Positions 60,180-64,000 of a stretch of 64,000 nt of DNA are shown piece by piece (position 1 is the first letter of the stretch; every line of letters starts with the position of its first letter). The stretch is from assembly GCA_050948785.1 (NCBI GenBank), contig JBMNEM010000005.1, forward strand, positions 186,001 to 250,000. The letters run 5' to 3'. The DNA is from JAAZMI01 sp050948785. GTDB lineage: Bacteria > Bacillota > Dethiobacteria > DTU022 > UBA8154. The notes beneath the pieces were generated by a model. The model was not told the DNA's origin and searched no databases. It worked only from the letters and a program-made list of their open reading frames with translations. Both the position numbers and the translations under genes were made by a program.

Positions 60180-61785
60180 CAAAATATTCACTCCCTCTAA
60201 ACTGGCCAACTACTGTTTCATCGCCATCAATCCACCTAATGGTAAATAAAAAAGGTGACTCAACTTTAATATGAATCACCCATGCTCTTATAAAAGAGAT
60301 ATCCATTATTTGATTCAAAGCTTTTATAGAACCGTTTATGGCTTTTAGCCTTTTCAAGGATTCCTTTCTGAAAGTTCCATCCTTGTCAAAGGCCTCCCAG
60401 TTAGGTTTTTTATCAGCGATTTCCTTCTCGATGGCCTTTCTTTTATTTCTGATTTCTTCAACTTCCGAATTCTTAATTATTGCTCTGTTTTCTTCTATTA
60501 AGGCTTTTTCTAACTCCACCCTCAACAGATTTTGCTCCCGTTCTCTTACGGATTCAGCATTGTCTAGTTCCTTGATAAGTCTTTTAATTAAATTCATATC
60601 AACAGTTTTCCCATCGATGGCGTATCGCTTTTCAAATCCCTCTTTTAAAAGGCTTTCAATTTTCTCTTCGCTAATTGTCTTAGCTCTACATAATAGCTCG
60701 CTTTTACTATTGTTTGCGCATCTCCAAAAGCCGCGATTTCTATATTCTCTTCTATGGAAACTCCCGCCGCAGATAGAACAGACTACTCTACCTGAAAAAG
60801 GCGTAAACTCACGCTTATAACTTCCTGCTGGCTTTTCTTTGCTTGCTAAAATCTCCTGTATTTTCTGAAATTCGTCCTTGGATATAATCCCCTCGTGGTG
60901 ATCTGCAATATAATATTTAGGTTTAAGGCCATTATTGGCCACAGATTTGTGACTTCTAAAATCAATAGTGCAAGTTTTTTGGCTAATCACATCGCCTGTA
61001 TAACGTTCATTTGTCAATAACCCTTTTATATTGGCACCGGACCAATCTATTCTTCCATTCTTTTTTCTATAGCCTTTTTCAATAAATATCCGAGCAATCT
61101 CAGTAAAACTATTACCTTTAAGAAACAGTGCATATGCTTCCCTTACAACCCTGGCTTCATGCTCAATAATTATCCATTCTTTTTTATCGTTGATATCATA
61201 CCCTAATAGTGCTGACGCACATATTTCCCCGCTCGCAAATCTTCTCGTTAAAGACCACTCTATATTTTCAGAAATACTACGACTTTCCTCTTCAGCGAAT
61301 ACAGCCAGTATTTTTAGTATCAAAGAACTACCCATTTCTTGACTATTCAACTTTTCTTTTTCAAAAATTACTTGAACGCCTTTTTCCATTAGTTTGCGCA
61401 CTATTTCTAAGGTATCCACTACATTTCTAGCAAATCTTGAAATAGATTTACAGATTATAATGTCAATTTCGCCCTTCATTGCGCAACTAATCATTTTGTT
61501 AAAACCTGTTCTCTTAGACATATCTGTCCCTGATTTTCCCCTGTCAGAAAACACCCCCGCATATTGCCAGTTGGGATTTGAATGGATAAGGTTAGTATAA
61601 TGAATTATTTGATTTTCCAAGGATCCCAGCTGAATTTCCTCTTCTGTGCTTACCCGACAATAAGAAGCCACCCTTGGCTTTTTAAGAGACTGTTGAACTT
61701 GTGTAGAAGCCAACTCTGGTGCTGTACTTGCAACTTGAATTGGAATGTTAGCATTTTGCAACCCATGTATCTTCGTAAAGCTCAT
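60109..61785 (-). CDS. large serine recombinase 3 (intact)
   Basis: About 558 residues, uninterrupted. The resolvase domain has ASYCRVSTEEEIQLGSLENQ (catalytic Ser in RVS), DRGKSGTD and ICKSISRFARN. The recombinase domain has LLGYDINDKKEWIIIEHEAR, the zinc ribbon VCSICGGSFHRREYRNRGFW with C..C, and a coiled coil from about 400. Start ATG 61783-61785 with AAAGGAGGTGG 8 bases upstream. Such enzymes integrate and excise phages and conjugative elements at short att sites. It is the only complete one of three tandem copies. Confidence 0.88.
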   Translation of the reverse strand: MSFTKIHGLQNANIPIQVASTAPELASTQVQQSLKKPRVASYCRVSTEEEIQLGSLENQIIHYTNLIHSNPNWQYAGVFSDRGKSGTDMSKRTGFNKMISCAMKGEIDIIICKSISRFARNVVDTLEIVRKLMEKGVQVIFEKEKLNSQEMGSSLILKILAVFAEEESRSISENIEWSLTRRFASGEICASALLGYDINDKKEWIIIEHEARVVREAYALFLKGNSFTEIARIFIEKGYRKKNGRIDWSGANIKGLLTNERYTGDVISQKTCTIDFRSHKSVANNGLKPKYYIADHHEGIISKDEFQKIQEILASKEKPAGSYKREFTPFSGRVVCSICGGSFHRREYRNRGFWRCANNSKSELLCRAKTISEEKIESLLKEGFEKRYAIDGKTVDMNLIKRLIKELDNAESVREREQNLLRVELEKALIEENRAIIKNSEVEEIRNKRKAIEKEIADKKPNWEAFDKDGTFRKESLKRLKAINGSIKALNQIMDISFIRAWVIHIKVESPFLFTIRWIDGDETVVGQFRGSEYFDAKQKQPGSKSKSKSYSGCYKSC

Positions 61786-61963
61786 CGGCTCCACCTCCTT
61801 TCTTTATCCCGCTTTTCGCATCATGGTTAGTAGCCATTTAACTTAAAAGCGGAAAAAATATATCGCCCAAAGCCCTTGAAATTGCGGCTTTAAAGGCTTT
61901 TTGCATGTCACATATTCCCTCTAAAACGAGTATTTATCAAGTCATTACTGACCTAAAAAGGGA

Positions 61964-61999
61964 TAAAAAAAAGAGCCGATGTGTTTAACACACCAACTC
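61964..61999 (-). terminator. rho-independent terminator after the lysis genes
   Basis: On the minus strand GAGTTGGTGTGTT and AACACATCGGCTC pair, followed by eight T residues, 14 bases after the amidase stop. It separates the lysis cassette from the recombinases. Confidence 0.8.
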
Positions 62000-62012
62000 T
62001 CTCGGATCCTTT

Positions 62013-62990
62013 TTATTCATATTTCACATAGGCCTTAAATCCAGCCCGGGCCAGTTCTTTCATCAGCTTTTCAGCATTTTCTCGATTGCCAAAGGCACCA
62101 ACTTGTACCCGATAAAACTTCCTTGCTGAATCTGTAGTTATAGGTTCTTTTAATTTGGAAGAGATTAAATTAAGCACATCGATATCCACCCAAGTCATTA
62201 TTCCTGCAGACACACTGCCTGTTAGTTTATGAACTTTCTTTCCCAGGAGTACACAGCGTTTACCCCCTTTGTGAACCTCTTTACCACTAGCTGTTATTTG
62301 CGTTACTTCATGATAGGTATCTTTAACCCAAGGGGGTATTAATGGTCCACTGGGATAATACCTGGTTGCCGAAGCTCTAATTTCCACTACATCTCCTACG
62401 GCAAGTCTAAAACTGCTCTCATTCTCGGTTTTATTAAGTGCCGCTTTCACTGCCGCTCTAAATGAATCCATACTTTTTCCATGCAAAGAAAACCAGTGCT
62501 TCGGATCCCCATGGTTACTAGCAATTCCTCTCTGGTATCCTTCATAATGCCCGATGATGTTCTTTTCCGTCAGGTTATAAAGCCTGCAAAGATAAACACA
62601 AAGCTCTATAGCTTCCTGATAGACCGCATTAAAATAGGAAGCATCAGTCAAATTATCCTCGCAAATTTCAAGTCCAATATGTGTATCATTAGCACTGCCG
62701 CCTGCATGCCAGCCCCGATGATTCCAAGGAAGGGTTTGGTAAGTAGCAATAGAGCCATCAGCCAGTTTCCCAATAAAAGCATGGGGGCAAACTTGCCTGC
62801 CATCGGGTCTTTCCTGATTCCAGTGATTGCTATACGGGTTTTTACCTAAGAGTTCATCATCCGGCCCAATATATCGTTTAAGATAAGGGTTGTTGGCACC
62901 TGTGCTATGGACCATGATGCCTTTTGGCACAATGGTTTTACCTGCCTTGTAGCAGGCATTTTCAGTCAGAATGAGTTTTCTTAGATTCAT
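62013..62990 (-). CDS. phage N-acetylmuramoyl-L-alanine amidase (PGRP/Amidase_2 + SPOR)
   Basis: This 325-residue endolysin-type protein has an Amidase_2/PGRP catalytic domain (about 15-165) with zinc-ligand His in MVHSTGANN, PWNHRGWHAGG and LEICEDNL, then GHYEGYQRGIASNHGDPKHW. An SH3-like middle (GDVVEIRASATRYYPSG) leads to a C-terminal SPOR domain (FYRVQVGAFGNRENAEKLMK) that binds peptidoglycan. It overlaps the holin by 4 bases (ATGA). Confidence 0.9.
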   Translation of the reverse strand: MNLRKLILTENACYKAGKTIVPKGIMVHSTGANNPYLKRYIGPDDELLGKNPYSNHWNQERPDGRQVCPHAFIGKLADGSIATYQTLPWNHRGWHAGGSANDTHIGLEICEDNLTDASYFNAVYQEAIELCVYLCRLYNLTEKNIIGHYEGYQRGIASNHGDPKHWFSLHGKSMDSFRAAVKAALNKTENESSFRLAVGDVVEIRASATRYYPSGPLIPPWVKDTYHEVTQITASGKEVHKGGKRCVLLGKKVHKLTGSVSAGIMTWVDIDVLNLISSKLKEPITTDSARKFYRVQVGAFGNRENAEKLMKELARAGFKAYVKYE

Positions 62991-63400
62991 TTACTCTCAC
63001 CACCTTCACGAAGCTGAGCCAAGACGTTCTTCAATTTTTCCGGTATGGGAAGACCAATCTTGGATGCATTTTCGACAATACTGATTCCTTCATTGGATAA
63101 ATAAAAGAAGATAACCGCTGTGCGAATTACACTACCATCCCCGATAATATTGCTGTCAATAATATGGGCCACGCCCACCAGGCAAAAGATCATCACTTTT
63201 TTAAAGATTCCCCGAGCCCCTATATCACTGGACAGCCTTTTTTCCAGTAATGCCAACATCACCCCGGTAATATAGTCCAGGACCACAAAAGCTACCAGGG
63301 CATATAAGAATCCATCAAGGCCGCCTAAAAACCAGCCCAGCCAACCACCGATGGCGGTAATGGCTATTTGTATGTAGGTCCATATTTCTTTCATTTTCAT
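62987..63400 (-). CDS. phage holin (TcdE / phage_holin_4 family)
   Basis: The 137-residue protein has three to four membrane helices. GGLDGFLYALVAFVVLDYITGVMLALLEKRL near 27 includes the VLDYITG signature and SSDIGARGIFKKVMIF follows. It ends in a charged tail. It forms the lysis cassette with the amidase. The ATG has GTGAGGTAA upstream. Confidence 0.88.
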   Translation of the reverse strand: MKMKEIWTYIQIAITAIGGWLGWFLGGLDGFLYALVAFVVLDYITGVMLALLEKRLSSDIGARGIFKKVMIFCLVGVAHIIDSNIIGDGSVIRTAVIFFYLSNEGISIVENASKIGLPIPEKLKNVLAQLREGGESK

Positions 63401-63417
63401 TACCTCACTTTCTACAT

Positions 63418-63447
63418 AAAAAATACGCCCTAAGCTTTTAAGGCGTA
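63418..63447 (-). terminator. rho-independent terminator before the holin
   Basis: TACGCC and GGCGTA pair around TTAAAAGCTTAG (63424-63447) and are followed on the minus strand by TTTTTTATG. It ends the structural-gene transcript ahead of the lysis cassette. Confidence 0.75.
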
Positions 63448-63475
63448 ATTATTCCCTGGAATTTTTTAATTTGCT

Positions 63476-64000
63476 TTAATAAGGAGCATAGAATACATAA
63501 CCCGTGGCCTTTATATAAAAGCCATCTCCCGGCACATAAATAGCACCATCTAAGTTATCCGAACCGATAACACTAAGCCCCGGTTGTTCTACTCCTTCCC
63601 AGTACAGGCCATCAGCTGAAACATAGAGCATCTCTTCCGCAAAGAGGGCATATTTACCCCAATCTGCCATCCAGATGATGTTGTTGGGGTTATGGATGTT
63701 GTTATCAGCTAAGCCTCCCACATTATATAGATTTGTTTCTATCACTTCAGTAGCACTGTCATTTAACATACAAAGCTTTACATGGTATTTATCGGATATA
63801 TAATTGTATTTCATAACAAAGAGCTTTCCATTAATGGAGCGGATGTTCATATAAGTTGTTTCATTTAAGTCCTCTTGAATAGTAGTGGACCAGCTGCCAG
63901 GACTGCTGGAACTGGCTCTAGCTATTTCCTTACTGTTACTTACAATCCCCACAAAATATCCTTTATGGGCAGTTAAATATCTAAAAGCCGGTACCGATAC
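63476..64000 (-). CDS. phage structural (tail-type) protein, C-terminal part, cut by window edge
   Basis: The frame is open to the last base of the window; the GTG at 63952 is internal, since 16 further codons (FRYLTAHKGYF and others) precede it. The visible 174 residues are beta-rich with propeller-like YVSADGLYWEGVEQPG, typical of phage tail or host-recognition proteins that hold WxxS/DG repeats. Position before holin and amidase fits a tail-end structural gene. Confidence 0.6.
   Translation of the reverse strand, partial: VSVPAFRYLTAHKGYFVGIVSNSKEIARASSSSPGSWSTTIQEDLNETTYMNIRSINGKLFVMKYNYISDKYHVKLCMLNDSATEVIETNLYNVGGLADNNIHNPNNIIWMADWGKYALFAEEMLYVSADGLYWEGVEQPGLSVIGSDNLDGAIYVPGDGFYIKATGYVFYAPY

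Noticed and set aside
1..64000. tRNA or rRNA genes
   Set aside because: No cloverleaf with a GGTTCGAATCC-type arm or rRNA-like stretch was noticed on either strand; a covariance search was not possible.

Overview
The window comes from an endospore-forming, low-GC-phylum bacterium, most likely a Clostridia member of the Peptococcaceae / Desulfotomaculum / Syntrophomonas type. The signs are a Bacillus-like csfB-yaaO-tmk-holB-yaaT-rsmI block, the sigma-G inhibitor Gin, two large SPOCS (DUF3794) spore-coat proteins, strong AGGAGG ribosome binding sites with many TTG/GTG starts, and perfect sigma-A promoters. No rRNA or tRNA gene was seen.

Region 1 (1-32 kb) is GC-rich core genome: an acyl-CoA synthetase end, the tmk/holB housekeeping block, guaB, two overlapping secreted-protein genes (DUF3160 and an FG-GAP-like partner), a CAP protein, the SPOCS pair, a hydrolase, a GT2 glycosyltransferase, DUF3786, DUF362, a flippase-like membrane protein, a UbiA prenyltransferase, a LexA-like S24 regulator divergent from a short phenylacetate-CoA-ligase-like gene, and a secreted beta-propeller protein. 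Its intergenic gaps are filled with a 29-bp imperfect palindrome (REP), present singly, in pairs, and in two tandem arrays of exact 46-bp period (11 and 7 units). A REP-associated tyrosine transposase (RAYT) sits among these palindromes. I regard this RAYT/REP system as the most unusual feature of the window. A vapBC pair lies inside a REP-bounded duplicated block.

Region 2 (32-46 kb) looks like a broken surface-polysaccharide locus (FlaA1/CapD-like dehydratase, galU, a galE stump, a truncated sugar transferase). It has been invaded by an orphan DNA methyltransferase (beside a tenA stump), a MntA/HepT toxin-antitoxin, an AlbA_2 pseudogene, a SEC-C/Cys-rich pair, an FRG-domain protein and an IS256-family element. 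A 28-bp near-identical direct repeat flanks the 37.9-41.1 kb insert.

Region 3 (46-53 kb) is a graveyard. An OLD-nuclease stump, a DUF2971 gene split by an IS21-family element (8-bp target duplication GTTCAAAG) and a KilA-N pseudogene lie between two inverted, nearly identical IS256 copies; the second copy has a clean 8-bp duplication, TATTCGTT.

Region 4 (53-64 kb) holds a PaeR7I/XhoI-like type II restriction-modification system with an XRE controller and inverted-repeat operator. It is followed by the end of a prophage: three tandem large serine recombinases (two frameshifted), an amidase, a holin and part of a structural protein gene that runs off the window. Almost everything from 31 kb onward is on the minus strand.
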